This document shows, piece by piece, positions 45,464 through 57,477 of a stretch of 64,000 nt of DNA (position 1 is its first letter; each line of letters starts with the position of its first letter). Origin of the DNA: Mesorhizobium sp. (GTDB taxonomy: Bacteria > Pseudomonadota > Alphaproteobacteria > Rhizobiales > Rhizobiaceae). A program made the translations under genes and the position numbers. The stretch is from assembly GCF_016793485.1 (NCBI RefSeq), contig NZ_JAEULZ010000030.1, positions 62,001-126,000 on the forward strand. Direction: 5' to 3'. The notes beneath the pieces were generated by a model that saw only the letters and a list, made by a program, of their open reading frames with translations, did not search any database and was not told where the DNA came from.

Positions 45464-45511
45464 ATGCTGGAATTTCACGTCCCCTCCCTGACCGCAGGGC
45501 TGCGACCCTGA
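45464..45511 (+). other. 15-codon leader ORF in a structured 5' region
   Basis: AGGGAGG (45451-45457) is six bases before ATG 45464, which encodes MLEFHVPSLTAGLRP and stops at TGA 45509-45511. CAGGGAGG can also pair perfectly with CCTCCCTG (45483-45490), hiding the ribosome site. Further hairpins follow: CAGGG/CCCTG (45495-45510), GGGCT/AGCCC (45520-45536), and CGCGAG/CTCGCG (45543-45564) followed by TCTTTT. The arrangement resembles an attenuator, but it is not a known leader to me. Confidence 0.45.
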
Positions 45512-45619
45512 CGGTTGGCGGGCTTTGAACGAGCCCTGACATCGCGAGCTTTATACGTCTCGCGTCTTTTACAGAGCAGATTTTTGGGATGGCGTCCGGT
45601 TTCCGGCGTCAGGAAGAAC

Positions 45620-47446
45620 ATGACTCGTTTTCGCACCGACATGCGCGGCGGCGCTTTCCGCAGCGTTCTGGGTTTCAGTTGGGTTCACTGGCGGCGCCAG
45701 CCGCTGCGGCTTGCCTTCATCGTCACCGTATTCCTGCTGGCGACGATGGCAGACGTGCTGACGCCGCTGTTTGCTGGCCGACTTGTCGAGGCAGTCGCCA
45801 GCGGCGGCGCATTCGACGAGGCTGCCTGGAGTGCCGCGACATCGGCTTTCGGCGTGCTGATCGCGCTCGCCCTGGGCACGACGATCATGCGCCATTTCGG
45901 GTTCCTCGGCATCGTCAAGCTGACGCTGCGGATGATGTCCGACATCGGCGCGGATTCGTTCGATCGCGTGCAGCGCTTCTCGACCGACTGGCACGCCAAC
46001 AGCTTCGCCGGCTCGACCGTGCGCAAGATCACCCGCGGCATGTGGGCAATCGACCTGCTGAACGACACGATCCTGATAGCGCTGTTGCCGTCGGTGGCGA
46101 TGTTGGTCGGCACCACGGTCCTGCTCGGGATGTTCTGGCCTTCGATGGGAATTGTCGTCGCCATAGGCTCGTTGATCTACATCGTGCTGACGGTGTCGTT
46201 GTCGCTTGCCTACGTCGCGCCGGCTGCCCGCCTGAGCAATGCATGGGACACCAAGCTCGGCGGCGCGCTTGCCGATGCGGTGAGCTGCAACTCGGTCGTC
46301 AAGGCATTCGGCGGCGAAGGGCGGGAGGATGCGCGCTTCGCCAAGGTGGTCGCCAAGTGGCGCGCCCGCACCGCGCGTACCTGGACGCGCGGCACGATCA
46401 ACGGCACGACGCAGGGGGCGACGCTGCTGCTGATGCGCACGGCCATTATCGGCTTTGCGCTGTTCCTGTGGTCGAGCGGCCAGGCGAATGCCGGCGACAT
46501 CACCTTCGTGCTGACATCTTTCTTCATGCTGCAGGGCTATCTGCGCGACATCGGCCAGCATGTCCGCAACCTGCAGAAGTCGGTGAACGACATGGAGGAA
46601 CTGGTCGAGATGCAGAGCCATCCGCTGGGTGTTGCCGATCGTGCGGGCGCGCAGGCAATCCGCATCGGCGCCGGCGGCATCGATTTCGAGAACGTCACCT
46701 TCCACTACGGAAGCCACAGGCTGCCGCTGTACCGGGATTTCTCGGTATCGATCCGGCCGGGCGAGCGTGTCGGTCTCGTGGGACACTCCGGCTCGGGCAA
46801 GACGACCTTCGTCAAGCTGATCCAGCGTCTCTATGACGTCAACAAGGGACGCATCGTGATCGACGGGCAGGACATTGCGCAGGCGAAGCAGGCGTCGCTG
46901 CGCTCGCAGATCGCCATCGTGCAGCAGGAGCCGATCCTGTTCCACCGCTCGCTGGCGGAGAACATAGCCTATGGGCGGCCGGGCGCGAGCCAGGAGGAGA
47001 TCGAGCACGCGGCAAGGCTTGCCAGCGCGCATGACTTCATCATGCGGCTGCCCAAGGGCTATGCGACGCTGGTCGGCGAACGCGGCGTCAAGCTTTCGGG
47101 CGGCGAACGCCAGCGCGTGGCAATCGCGCGCGCCTTCCTAGCGGATGCACCAATCCTGATCCTGGACGAGGCGACATCGAGCCTCGATTCCGAGTCGGAG
47201 GTGCTGATTCAGCAGGCGATGGAGCGGCTGATGACGGGGCGCACCACGCTTGTCATCGCGCACCGGCTGTCGACGGTGAAGGCACTCGACCGCCTGCTCG
47301 TGTTCGATCGCGGCGAGATCGTCGAGGAAGGACGGCACGAAACGCTCGTCCGCAAGGACAACGGCATCTATCGCCGGCTGTTCGAGCGGCAGGCGCTTGA
47401 GTTGACGCGCGGGCTGTTCGACGTGGATGGCGAAAGGATCGCCTAA
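45620..47446 (+). CDS. ABC exporter half-transporter (TMD-NBD fusion)
   Basis: About 608 residues from ATG 45620. Six membrane helices (residues about 25-310) precede the ATPase: Walker A GLVGHSGSGKTTFVKLIQR (residues about 390-408), signature VKLSGGERQRVAIARAFL, Walker B LILDEATSSLDS and switch VIAHRLSTVKAL. The ABCB/MsbA-like layout forms homodimers that export lipids, peptides or drugs. The substrate is unknown. It is preceded by a structured leader with a 15-codon ORF. An upstream in-frame extension to 45515 is less likely. Confidence 0.92.
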   Translation: MTRFRTDMRGGAFRSVLGFSWVHWRRQPLRLAFIVTVFLLATMADVLTPLFAGRLVEAVASGGAFDEAAWSAATSAFGVLIALALGTTIMRHFGFLGIVKLTLRMMSDIGADSFDRVQRFSTDWHANSFAGSTVRKITRGMWAIDLLNDTILIALLPSVAMLVGTTVLLGMFWPSMGIVVAIGSLIYIVLTVSLSLAYVAPAARLSNAWDTKLGGALADAVSCNSVVKAFGGEGREDARFAKVVAKWRARTARTWTRGTINGTTQGATLLLMRTAIIGFALFLWSSGQANAGDITFVLTSFFMLQGYLRDIGQHVRNLQKSVNDMEELVEMQSHPLGVADRAGAQAIRIGAGGIDFENVTFHYGSHRLPLYRDFSVSIRPGERVGLVGHSGSGKTTFVKLIQRLYDVNKGRIVIDGQDIAQAKQASLRSQIAIVQQEPILFHRSLAENIAYGRPGASQEEIEHAARLASAHDFIMRLPKGYATLVGERGVKLSGGERQRVAIARAFLADAPILILDEATSSLDSESEVLIQQAMERLMTGRTTLVIAHRLSTVKALDRLLVFDRGEIVEEGRHETLVRKDNGIYRRLFERQALELTRGLFDVDGERIA

Positions 47447-47510
47447 TCAAGATGGCCGCCGATCCGATGACGGATTTCGGCGGCAATTTCATTGATAGTT
47501 TTGAGCTGAA

Positions 47511-47732
47511 ATGGACGATACCGGTACCAAAAAGAAACGGAAAACACCAAATCGCAGCGAGAAGCGATCGCTGCGTGCTGCGGAGATTGTCACATTTCTG
47601 AGCCAGTACGGACGCAAGGCCCAAAAGTATACTGAACCCAATGATCGACGCTACAGCAGCGAAGTTGAACGTGAGGTCAAACGCTTGCCCCCTCAAGCAT
47701 TGGACGACTTGATGCGGGAAGACGAGGAATGA
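47511..47732 (+). CDS. small hypothetical charged protein
   Basis: 73 residues, strongly charged, beginning MDDTGTKKKRKTPNRSEKRS and ending LDDLMREDEE. No domain is recognised and no good ribosome site precedes it. Codon use is plausible for a native gene but it could be a chance ORF. It lies between the exporter gene and gltX. Confidence 0.42.
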   Translation: MDDTGTKKKRKTPNRSEKRSLRAAEIVTFLSQYGRKAQKYTEPNDRRYSSEVEREVKRLPPQALDDLMREDEE

Positions 47733-47852
47733 GGCGACCCTTAGCTAACTGCATCGCACTTCCAATTCTCCGAGGCTTCATCTAAGTGTCAACCGTGGTG
47801 CGGCGGTCCTTTTTGAGTTGTAACTTTTCACTCCTTGGTCTACGGCCCGCAA

Positions 47853-49226
47853 ATGTCCGTCACCGTCCGTTTCGCACCATCCCCCACCGGAAACATCCAT
47901 ATCGGCAACGCCCGCACGGCGTTGTTCAACTGGCTGTTCGCCTGGAAGAACGGCGGCAACTTCGTGCAGCGTTTCGACGACACCGATCTGGCGCGGTCGA
48001 AGCAGGAATATGCGGACGCCATTCAGTATGATCTCCACTGGCTCGGCATTTTCCAGGACGTGACCGAATACCAGTCGAAGCGTTTCGATTTCTACGAGGA
48101 CGCGGTTGCAACGCTGAAGCGGGCAGGGGTGCTCTACGCCTGCTACGAAACGCCCGAGGAACTCGACCTCCGGCGCAAGATCCGCCGCACCCGCGGCCTG
48201 CCGCCGGTCTATGGCCGTGAAGCGCTGGCGCTCAGCCACGCCCAGATTGCAGAATACGAATCCGACGGACGCAAGCCGCACTGGCGCTTCTTGCTGCCCA
48301 ATTTCCAGAGCGACCCGATGCAGCCGGAGCGGACGGAGGTGAGCTGGAACGACCTCGTGCGCGGGGAGGAGACGATCGACCTCGCCTCGCTGTCCGATCC
48401 GATCCTGATCCGCGAGGATGGCACGTTCCTGTACACGCTGCCTTCTGTGACCGACGATATCGACATGGGCATCAGCCATGTCATTCGCGGCGACGACCAT
48501 GTCACCAATACCGGCGTGCAGATTGCGCTTTTCCGCGCACTGGGCGCGGAGCCGCCGGAGTTCGGGCACCACAATTTGCTGACGGCGGTTACCGGCGAGG
48601 CGCTGTCCAAGCGCACCGGCGCGCTGTCGATCGCAAGCCTGCGCGAAGCGGGCCTCGAACCCATGGCGATCGCATCGCTGGCGGTGCTGACCGGCACGTC
48701 AGAGAATGTGGTTGTCGCGCCGTCGATGTCGGACCTCGCAAAGCTGTTCGAACTGGACGCGACGTCGAAATCGGCGGCGAAGTTCGATCCCGAGGACCTG
48801 AAGACGCTCAACCGCGACCTTCTGCGGCATATGCCGTTCAAGGAGGCGCGCGACAGGCTGTCGGCGCTCGACATCTTCGACGAGCAGGCGGAGCCCTTCT
48901 GGATGGCCATTCGAGGCAACCTCGACACACTCGCTGACGCGGCGACCTGGTGGCGCATCGTCAAGCAGGGGCCTGAAATGCCGCTCGACCTGTCGGAGGA
49001 AGACAAGGAATTCGTGCGCGAGGCTTTCGACATGCTGCCGCCCGCACCGTGGGATCGCGATACGTTCAAGCCGTGGATCGAGGCGGTGAAGGAAAAGACC
49101 GGACGCAAGAGCAAGGCGCTCTACGCACCGCTGAGGATCGCCCTTACCGGACTTCCGTCCGGGCCGGAGCTTGCGGATCTGCTGCCACTTCTGGGTCCGG
49201 AAGGAATACAGGCCCGACGACCCTGA
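47853..49226 (+). CDS. gltX: glutamyl-tRNA synthetase
   Basis: About 457 residues from ATG 47853. Class I aminoacyl-tRNA synthetase: HIGH-type motif [19 protein letters not shown] (residues about 6-24) and KMSKS-type motif [11 protein letters not shown] (near residue 251). It charges tRNA-Glu, and in organisms without GlnRS also tRNA-Gln followed by amidation. The C-terminal anticodon-binding region is present. Alphaproteobacteria often have two gltX genes, and this shorter one could be the second. The 3' end overlaps the opposing DUF2865 gene by 83 bases. Confidence 0.94.
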   Translation: MSVTVRFAPSPTGNIHIGNARTALFNWLFAWKNGGNFVQRFDDTDLARSKQEYADAIQYDLHWLGIFQDVTEYQSKRFDFYEDAVATLKRAGVLYACYETPEELDLRRKIRRTRGLPPVYGREALALSHAQIAEYESDGRKPHWRFLLPNFQSDPMQPERTEVSWNDLVRGEETIDLASLSDPILIREDGTFLYTLPSVTDDIDMGISHVIRGDDHVTNTGVQIALFRALGAEPPEFGHHNLLTAVTGEALSKRTGALSIASLREAGLEPMAIASLAVLTGTSENVVVAPSMSDLAKLFELDATSKSAAKFDPEDLKTLNRDLLRHMPFKEARDRLSALDIFDEQAEPFWMAIRGNLDTLADAATWWRIVKQGPEMPLDLSEEDKEFVREAFDMLPPAPWDRDTFKPWIEAVKEKTGRKSKALYAPLRIALTGLPSGPELADLLPLLGPEGIQARRP

Positions 49227-50385
49227 CGCGGCGTTCCTCGCCCGGGGGCGAGGATTTGCTGACGCGCGGCGTGTTCGCCATGCGTTTCAGAGCCTCTGCA
49301 TCCAGCCCGCCGTCGAGATTGGCCTGTGTCTCCGGATCAAGGCCGGGATCCGGGCGTGTTGCAGGCTGCGGCGATTCCGGCTCGGCCGCCACCGGCTGCT
49401 CGGCCGGCGGGTTGCCGGCGATTACGCTGAAGTTCGAGGCTTCGTTGGGTTTTGGGATGCCGCAGGCACAGCCGGCGGGCGTGGGTACGCCAGTCTGCTT
49501 GTAGAGCCATGCGGTCGGCAGATCGTCGTAGGGGCGCCCGGAAATTCCGGAACGCATCGCTTCGGATTCCTGGCTTGACCGGTGATAATAGAGCTGGACC
49601 TCGGTCCCCGGGCAACTCGACTGGCAATTGGCCTGGTCGCGCTCGAAATCCGACGGCGACGACATGTTGGAGACCGGGAAATAGTAGCCGTCGCAGGTGC
49701 GCACACAGAGCGTACGGTAGCGGCCAGGCGGTGCCGAGAATCGAATCCGGCCGCCTTCGTTGACCCAGCCACCCTCAGGCTCCCGGGTTATGCGGCGGGC
49801 CTGCTGGCCTTCGTCGCGACGGACAGGTGCACCGAGATCGTCGAGCGTGCCGCGTTGGCGGACACCGCCCCCAAAAATCTGGTCGAGCAGATTGCGTGGC
49901 CCGTCCAGCCCGCGCGCAGGCCTGCGCCCTGCGACGGCATCGTCGCGGCAGCCATTGGCGCGCAGCGCGGCCATGATCTGGGCCCGCGACCTCTGCGGCT
50001 TGGCAGTCCGGGTGCCGCGGCTTTCGAGTGATGCGAGATTGCGCTCCATCCGGCCGATCTTCTGGTCGTAAGCCGCGCAGGCGCCGGAACCGCTCTTGAA
50101 GATGCGGAAGCCGCATCCCGCGCTGCGCGCCTGGCTCTTTGCCAGTTGAAGCTGATCGCGTTGCCTGGCGATTGCCGCTTCTGTCCTGCGGGAGCGCGAG
50201 GTAGACGCGCCGCCGCCCGAAGTCAGCTCAGCCTCCAACTGCCGGCAGACACGGGATTGCGCCAACGCGACATCGGGCACCAGCACCGCAAAGGCCAGCA
50301 GGGCCGCGAAGATCGCAGCAAACCCAAGATCGGACCGCCTGGCGGGTTTTTGCGGACCTGCCGCCATGATGTTCCGGCTCTGCAT
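49144..50385 (-). CDS. DUF2865 protein
   Basis: About 413 residues from ATG 50385. A signal-type hydrophobic segment ([20 protein letters not shown], then [20 protein letters not shown]) is followed by a coiled region with four cysteines. The core [20 protein letters not shown] and [20 protein letters not shown] match the DUF2865 family of Rhizobiales periplasmic proteins. A proline-rich C-terminal third is low complexity. Function is unknown. It ends 83 bases inside the opposing gltX. Confidence 0.85.
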   Translation of the reverse strand: MQSRNIMAAGPQKPARRSDLGFAAIFAALLAFAVLVPDVALAQSRVCRQLEAELTSGGGASTSRSRRTEAAIARQRDQLQLAKSQARSAGCGFRIFKSGSGACAAYDQKIGRMERNLASLESRGTRTAKPQRSRAQIMAALRANGCRDDAVAGRRPARGLDGPRNLLDQIFGGGVRQRGTLDDLGAPVRRDEGQQARRITREPEGGWVNEGGRIRFSAPPGRYRTLCVRTCDGYYFPVSNMSSPSDFERDQANCQSSCPGTEVQLYYHRSSQESEAMRSGISGRPYDDLPTAWLYKQTGVPTPAGCACGIPKPNEASNFSVIAGNPPAEQPVAAEPESPQPATRPDPGLDPETQANLDGGLDAEALKRMANTPRVSKSSPPGEERRVRVVGPVFLPDPEVAADPQAPARTEVR

Positions 50386-50464
50386 TGGTATTGGGGCCGA
50401 CTCTAGTGGCGGCGACGTTAATCCTTCGGATGGGCTTTGTCGCCGACGCGTTCGGGGCAAACGA

Positions 50465-52786
<2,322 letters not shown>

Positions 52787-52938
52787 TGCGTCGTCTTTGC
52801 GCCCCGCGTTTCGTTCCAGCGTTCTAGTTCGGTTCGGTTACCAAATTCAACGCCCGCACGCAGGCAGCCGGCAGGGCCGTCACACTGTTGTTGCATGAAT
52901 CGGGGCATAGGCAACGCAGAGGCAACGGGTTGACCGCC

Positions 52939-53781
52939 ATGCAGAGCCAGAAAACCCAGCAATTCCGGACTATTTTCATCTCCGACGTTCATCTCGGTTC
53001 GAAGGCGGCGAAGGCCGAGTTCCTGATCGACTTCCTGCGCCACCATGAGGCCGAGACGATCTTCCTGGTCGGCGACATCGTCGACGGCTGGCGGTTGCGC
53101 CGCTCCTGGCACTGGCCGCAACTTCACAACGACGTCGTCCAGAAGCTACTGCGCCAGGCTCGCAAGGGCGTGAACATCACTTACATCGCCGGGAACCACG
53201 ACGAATTCCTGAGGATGTTCCAGGGTACGCATTTCGGCGGCATCGAGGTCGCGGATCGCGCCATTCATATTGGCGCGGACGGCAAGCGCTACCTGATCAT
53301 CCATGGCGACCAGTTCGACGCGGTGGTCGTGAACGCGCGTTGGCTCGCCTATCTCGGCGACCGGGCCTACGACCTCGCCATGTTCGCCAACAGGGTGGTT
53401 GCCCGCGTGCGAAGAGCGATGGGGCTGCCCTACTGGTCGCTTTCCTCATGGGCCAAGGTGACGGTGAAGCAGGCCGTGAACTTCATTGGCGCCTTCCAGG
53501 ACGTGCTGACGGAAGAAGCCCGTAGATCCGAGGTTGACGGGGTGATCTGCGGCCACATCCACCATGCGGCCATGGAGACGTTCGGCGACCTACGATACAT
53601 CAATACGGGCGACTGGGTCGAAAGCTGCACGGCGGTGGTCGAGCATTTCGACGGGCGCATGGAGATCATCCATTGGCCGCACGTCAGGGCGCAAGAGGTT
53701 CCGACCGAGAAGTTCGTTCCCGTCCTGATCGACGGCCGGGTGCCGGGCAAGGCAACCGGACGCGCGGTCGAAGCCGCCTGA
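52939..53781 (+). CDS. UDP-2,3-diacylglucosamine diphosphatase-like phosphoesterase
   Basis: About 280 residues from ATG 52939. Calcineurin-like metal motifs: ISDVHLGSKAAKAEFLIDFL, LVGDIVDGWRLR, YIAGNHDEFLRM and ICGHIHHAAM. Positions fit the LpxH/LpxH2 branch, which cleaves UDP-2,3-diacylglucosamine in lipid A synthesis at the inner membrane. In Rhizobiales LpxI is commonly used instead, so this could be LpxH2-like or another phosphoesterase. It is divergent from maeB. Confidence 0.82.
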   Translation: MQSQKTQQFRTIFISDVHLGSKAAKAEFLIDFLRHHEAETIFLVGDIVDGWRLRRSWHWPQLHNDVVQKLLRQARKGVNITYIAGNHDEFLRMFQGTHFGGIEVADRAIHIGADGKRYLIIHGDQFDAVVVNARWLAYLGDRAYDLAMFANRVVARVRRAMGLPYWSLSSWAKVTVKQAVNFIGAFQDVLTEEARRSEVDGVICGHIHHAAMETFGDLRYINTGDWVESCTAVVEHFDGRMEIIHWPHVRAQEVPTEKFVPVLIDGRVPGKATGRAVEAA

Positions 53782-54032
53782 GACTCCAGCAGCAATCGAA
53801 GAACGACGTGTGGCGGCGATGCACCATCGCATCAATCCTGATTCAGCAAGGCAGCGGACAATCCGCCCGGCCGATGCGCGCGGCGAGCGCCTCGGCGTTC
53901 TTGGCGGTTCAAGCCTGACGCAAACAGCGGCAACACTTGGTCCAGCCGGTTCCGCGAAAAAGGAAGCCGTGGTAGTCGGGCAAATCCCTCGGCGCCGATT
54001 CCGGGCGGTATCGGCCGGAGCGCCCTTCCTTC

Positions 54033-55274
54033 ATGTCACTGCCGCCCCTGCAGCCTGAACAACGGATCAAGCCACCCGGCTTCGAGTTGCGCATATCCCT
54101 GATCTACGGCGCGATCTTTGCGTCGCTAGGCATCCATCTGCCCTATTTTCCGCTGTGGCTGGAGGCTGAAGGCTTCAACGCGGAGCAGATCGGCGTGATC
54201 CTCGCCGCGCCGATGTTCGTGCGCGTCATCACCACGCCGGTCATCTCGTCCATGGCCGACCGGGCGAGGGACCGTGCCAATATGCTGGTCGCGGTCAGCA
54301 TTGCCTCGCTCGCCCTTTCGCTCGGCTACTTCCTGCCGACGAGCTACGGCGTCGTGCTGGCCGTGTCCGTGCTGCTGGCCATCTTCTGGGCGCCGCAGGT
54401 GCCGCTGACGGATTCGCTGGCGCTGTCGGGCGTGCGGCGTTTCCGTTCCAGCTACACCAAGATGCGCATCTGGGGATCCCTGGCGTTTCTGGTTGCGAGC
54501 GTCGTCTGTGGCGCAATCCTTTCGGTATCGGATGCATCCACCATTCCGATAATGATTTCCGCCGGCTTGCTGTTGGCCTGCGCCGCCGCGATGCTCGCAC
54601 CGCGCCTTGGACCGCCTCGTCGTCCAGCTGGCGTTTCTGGGGCAGTCGTCCTGGGGGCCGGTCCAAAGCTTTTCGGGCTGTATTTCATCCTGTTTGTCGC
54701 CGGGACGGGCGCTATCAACGCAAGCCATGGCTTCATGTTCGCGTTTGTCTCCATCTACTGGAAAGGCATCGGCCTCGGCGACGCAACGATTGGCGCGCTC
54801 TGGGCTTGGGCAGTGGTCGCGGAAGTCGTGACCTTCCTGGTTTTCAACCGGGTCCTGGGCCGGGTCTCTGCGAACGCCGTAATGGCTATTGCTGGGTTCG
54901 CGGCGGTCGTGCGGTGGATCGTCTATCCGCTGATCGAGCCCGCAGGTCTCGGCGTCCTGGGGTTCTTCCTCGTGCAAAGCCTGCACGCGCTGTCTACCGG
55001 CCTGCTGCTGATCGGCCTGCAAAAGATGATCGGTGAGACGATGCCCGAGGAGCGCACCGGCGCGGCGCAGGGCGTCGCCTTCTTCGCAGTCGGGTTCTCG
55101 ATGGCTGTCGTGACGCTCGCCTCGGGGCCGCTCTATGAGTGGCTAGGGATCAATGGCTTCTATGCCATGGCGATCGTTGCGGCGGTGGGACTCGCCCTGA
55201 TCGCGGCCGCATCGCTCAGCCAGCGCAATCACCCCCACAAGTCAGGTGTGGGCGCCGACACCATGGAGCCCTGA
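54033..55274 (+). CDS. MFS transporter, phenylpropionate (PPP) type
   Basis: 413 residues with twelve membrane spans expected. Early block: LRISLIYGAIFASLGIHLPY then FPLWLEAEGFNAEQIGVILA, as in HcaT-type transporters of the PPP subfamily, and VPLTDSLALSGVRRFRSSYT in the middle with MRIWGSLAFLVASVVCG. Substrates in the subfamily are aromatic acids such as 3-phenylpropionate, but this one is uncertain. Its C-terminal end overlaps the opposing epimerase by 46 bases. Confidence 0.88.
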   Translation: MSLPPLQPEQRIKPPGFELRISLIYGAIFASLGIHLPYFPLWLEAEGFNAEQIGVILAAPMFVRVITTPVISSMADRARDRANMLVAVSIASLALSLGYFLPTSYGVVLAVSVLLAIFWAPQVPLTDSLALSGVRRFRSSYTKMRIWGSLAFLVASVVCGAILSVSDASTIPIMISAGLLLACAAAMLAPRLGPPRRPAGVSGAVVLGAGPKLFGLYFILFVAGTGAINASHGFMFAFVSIYWKGIGLGDATIGALWAWAVVAEVVTFLVFNRVLGRVSANAVMAIAGFAAVVRWIVYPLIEPAGLGVLGFFLVQSLHALSTGLLLIGLQKMIGETMPEERTGAAQGVAFFAVGFSMAVVTLASGPLYEWLGINGFYAMAIVAAVGLALIAAASLSQRNHPHKSGVGADTMEP

Positions 55275-56212
55275 TAGGTGAGGCCCGGGTCACGGTCGCG
55301 CGCCAGGAGCAGCGGACCATCGAGATCGACAAAATCCGCGCCCTGCGCCAGCAGAACGGCAGGCGCCATGGCCAGCGACGTGCCGACCATGCAGCCGACC
55401 ATGACCGAAAAGCCGAGTTCCCGCGCCCGGTCGCGAAGCGCGATCGCGGCGGTCAGGCCGCCGGCCTTGTCGAGCTTGATGTTGATGGCATCATAGAGCC
55501 CGACGAGTTGCTCCAGCCCTGCGGCGGTATGCACGCTCTCGTCGGCGCAGATCGGGACCGGCCGCGCGATATGTCCAAGGATCGCGTCCTGGCCGGCGGG
55601 AAGGGGCTGCTCTATCAGCGCGACGCCAAGTTCGGCCGCGGCCGCCAGATTGCGGACGATGTTCTCCTCGTTCCAGCCCTCGTTGGCGTCGAGAATCAGA
55701 CGGCTCTCGGGTGCGGCCCCGCGCACCGCAAGGATGCGCTCGATGTCGCCGTCGCCGCCGATCTTGACCTTCAGGAGCGGCCGCGCCCGGTTTTCGCGCG
55801 CCTGGGCGGCCATCGCCTCAGGCGTGGAGAGGGACAGGGTATAAGCGGTTTCCAGAGGTACGGGCGCGGGTACGCCGAGGCGTTGAGCGACACGAACGCC
55901 CGTCTGCTTGGCCTCCAGGTCCCACAAGGCGCAATCGACCGCATTGCGCGCCGCGCCCGGTTTCATGATATCCATCAATCGCTTGCGGTCGATTCCCGAA
56001 GCGATGGAGTCAGCAGCGGCCTCTATGGCAACACGAACGCCATCCATCGTCTCGCCATAGCGGCGGTATGGGACGCATTCGCCACGCCCGGTCCGCGCGC
56101 TATCGGAAATGGTGCAGGTAATGACCTCCGCCTCTGTCTTCGTTCCGCGCGATATTGTGAACGCGCCCGCGATAGGAAAACGTTCCTCAACGACCGAAAG
56201 GACACGCTTCAT
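55229..56212 (-). CDS. L-Ala-D/L-Glu (dipeptide) epimerase
   Basis: About 327 residues from ATG 56212. Enolase-superfamily, muconate-lactonizing-type barrel. The K-x-K pair is in LLKVKIGGDGD, the metal-binding acids are in LILDANEGW, LIEQPLPAGQD and ICADESVHT, and the second catalytic Lys is in AINIKLDKAGGL. D-x-x-GYSG-type capping is normal. It epimerises L-Ala-D-Glu peptides during murein recycling. Its 3' end overlaps the opposing MFS gene. Confidence 0.9.
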   Translation of the reverse strand: MKRVLSVVEERFPIAGAFTISRGTKTEAEVITCTISDSARTGRGECVPYRRYGETMDGVRVAIEAAADSIASGIDRKRLMDIMKPGAARNAVDCALWDLEAKQTGVRVAQRLGVPAPVPLETAYTLSLSTPEAMAAQARENRARPLLKVKIGGDGDIERILAVRGAAPESRLILDANEGWNEENIVRNLAAAAELGVALIEQPLPAGQDAILGHIARPVPICADESVHTAAGLEQLVGLYDAINIKLDKAGGLTAAIALRDRARELGFSVMVGCMVGTSLAMAPAVLLAQGADFVDLDGPLLLARDRDPGLTYQGSMVSAPTPDLWG

Positions 56213-56290
56213 GGATAAAGTCTCCGGAAAACCCTTGAGGGCTCGCAGCAAAATCGACAGCGGTGGCCCGACCGGTTAAGACGATTCATC

Positions 56291-57466
56291 ATGCTTATCA
56301 ACGCCCGCAGGCAAGCCAAAATCGGCGACGACCTCGATCCGCGCATCGAGACGAGCGAGGAAGGCGGCACGACCGTTTGCCGGCTGTCGGGTAACTGGAC
56401 CACCCGCCGCGTCGCCATCGTCGACAAGGCGATGCGGGATATTCCAGGAAAAAGCAGGAACGGCCCGCTTGTGATCGACATGTCCGGCATCGGGCGGCTG
56501 GACACGGCCGGAGCCTGGCTGGTCCAACGCCTTGCGGCAGCCGCCCGCGCCACAGGGAGGGATGCGCAGATCCGCGGGCAGACGGATGTCGCGGGCATCC
56601 TGCTGTCCGCCGTGGCCGACGCGACCGAACGCCCCGGAGATTCCCGAAGGGCCACCCGCCCGAACCTGATCGTATCTTTTCTGGAAACCCTTGGGCGCGG
56701 CGTCGACGAGATGCGCAGGGATTTCCTGGCCGCGATGAATATCCTCGGCGCCACCATACGGGGTGGGCAGATGAAGCTCGGCCGTGGCCACGGCATCAAC
56801 TTCGCGGCCATCTTCTCGCAGATCGACCGCATGGGAATCGGCGCCATTCCCGTGGTCGTGCTGATGTCGGCCATCGTTGGAGCGATCGTCGCCCAGCAGG
56901 GCGCCTACCAGCTTTCCTATTTCGGCGCCGACATCTTCGTGGTCGACCTTGTGGGCATCCTCGTATTGCGCGAACTCGGCGTGCTGATGACGGCGATCAT
57001 GATTGCCGGCCGCTCGGGAAGCGCTATTACCGCCGAGATCGGCTCAATGAAGATGCGCGAAGAGGTCGATGCGCTGAAGGTGATCGGGCTGAACCCGGTC
57101 GGCGTGCTGGTTTTTCCAAGACTCGTCGCGCTCGTGGTCGCACTGCCATGCCTGACCGTCCTTGCGAATTTCGCGGCGCTTGGCGGCGGCATCCTCGTCA
57201 CGTGGTTCTATTCCGACATACCGCCGGTACAGTTCATCGACCGGCTGCGGCTGGCCGTGGACGTGTCCACCATCTTCGCCGGCCTCATCAAGGCGCCGTT
57301 CATGGCGCTGACCATCGGCATCATCGGCGCGGTCGAGGGCCTCAAGGTCGGCGGCAGCGCGGAATCGCTGGGACAGCGGGTTACGGCTTCCGTGGTGAAG
57401 TCCATCTTCGTCGTCATCATCCTCGATGGCGCGTTTGCCATATTCTACGTGGCAATCGACTTCTAG
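56291..57466 (+). CDS. mlaE: MlaE-type lipid ABC permease with N-terminal STAS domain
   Basis: 391 residues. Residues about 20-115 are a STAS-like domain (GTTVCRLSGNWTTRRVAIVD, LVIDMSGIGRLDTAGAWLVQ). Residues about 140-391 are the MlaE permease with conserved VVVLMSAIVGAIVAQQGAYQ, GRSGSAITAEIGSMKMREEV and VIGLNPVGVLVFPR. In enteric Mla the STAS protein MlaB is separate; here it is fused, a form known in alphaproteobacteria. With MlaF and the MCE protein it moves phospholipids between the membranes. The gene starts the operon. Confidence 0.92.
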   Translation: MLINARRQAKIGDDLDPRIETSEEGGTTVCRLSGNWTTRRVAIVDKAMRDIPGKSRNGPLVIDMSGIGRLDTAGAWLVQRLAAAARATGRDAQIRGQTDVAGILLSAVADATERPGDSRRATRPNLIVSFLETLGRGVDEMRRDFLAAMNILGATIRGGQMKLGRGHGINFAAIFSQIDRMGIGAIPVVVLMSAIVGAIVAQQGAYQLSYFGADIFVVDLVGILVLRELGVLMTAIMIAGRSGSAITAEIGSMKMREEVDALKVIGLNPVGVLVFPRLVALVVALPCLTVLANFAALGGGILVTWFYSDIPPVQFIDRLRLAVDVSTIFAGLIKAPFMALTIGIIGAVEGLKVGGSAESLGQRVTASVVKSIFVVIILDGAFAIFYVAIDF

Positions 57467-57477
57467 GATTAGATGGC

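Noticed and set aside
53782-54032. Small ORF between the phosphoesterase and the MFS gene (53810-54058)
   Set aside because: Overlaps the MFS start in another frame, with no ribosome site or recognisable sequence.
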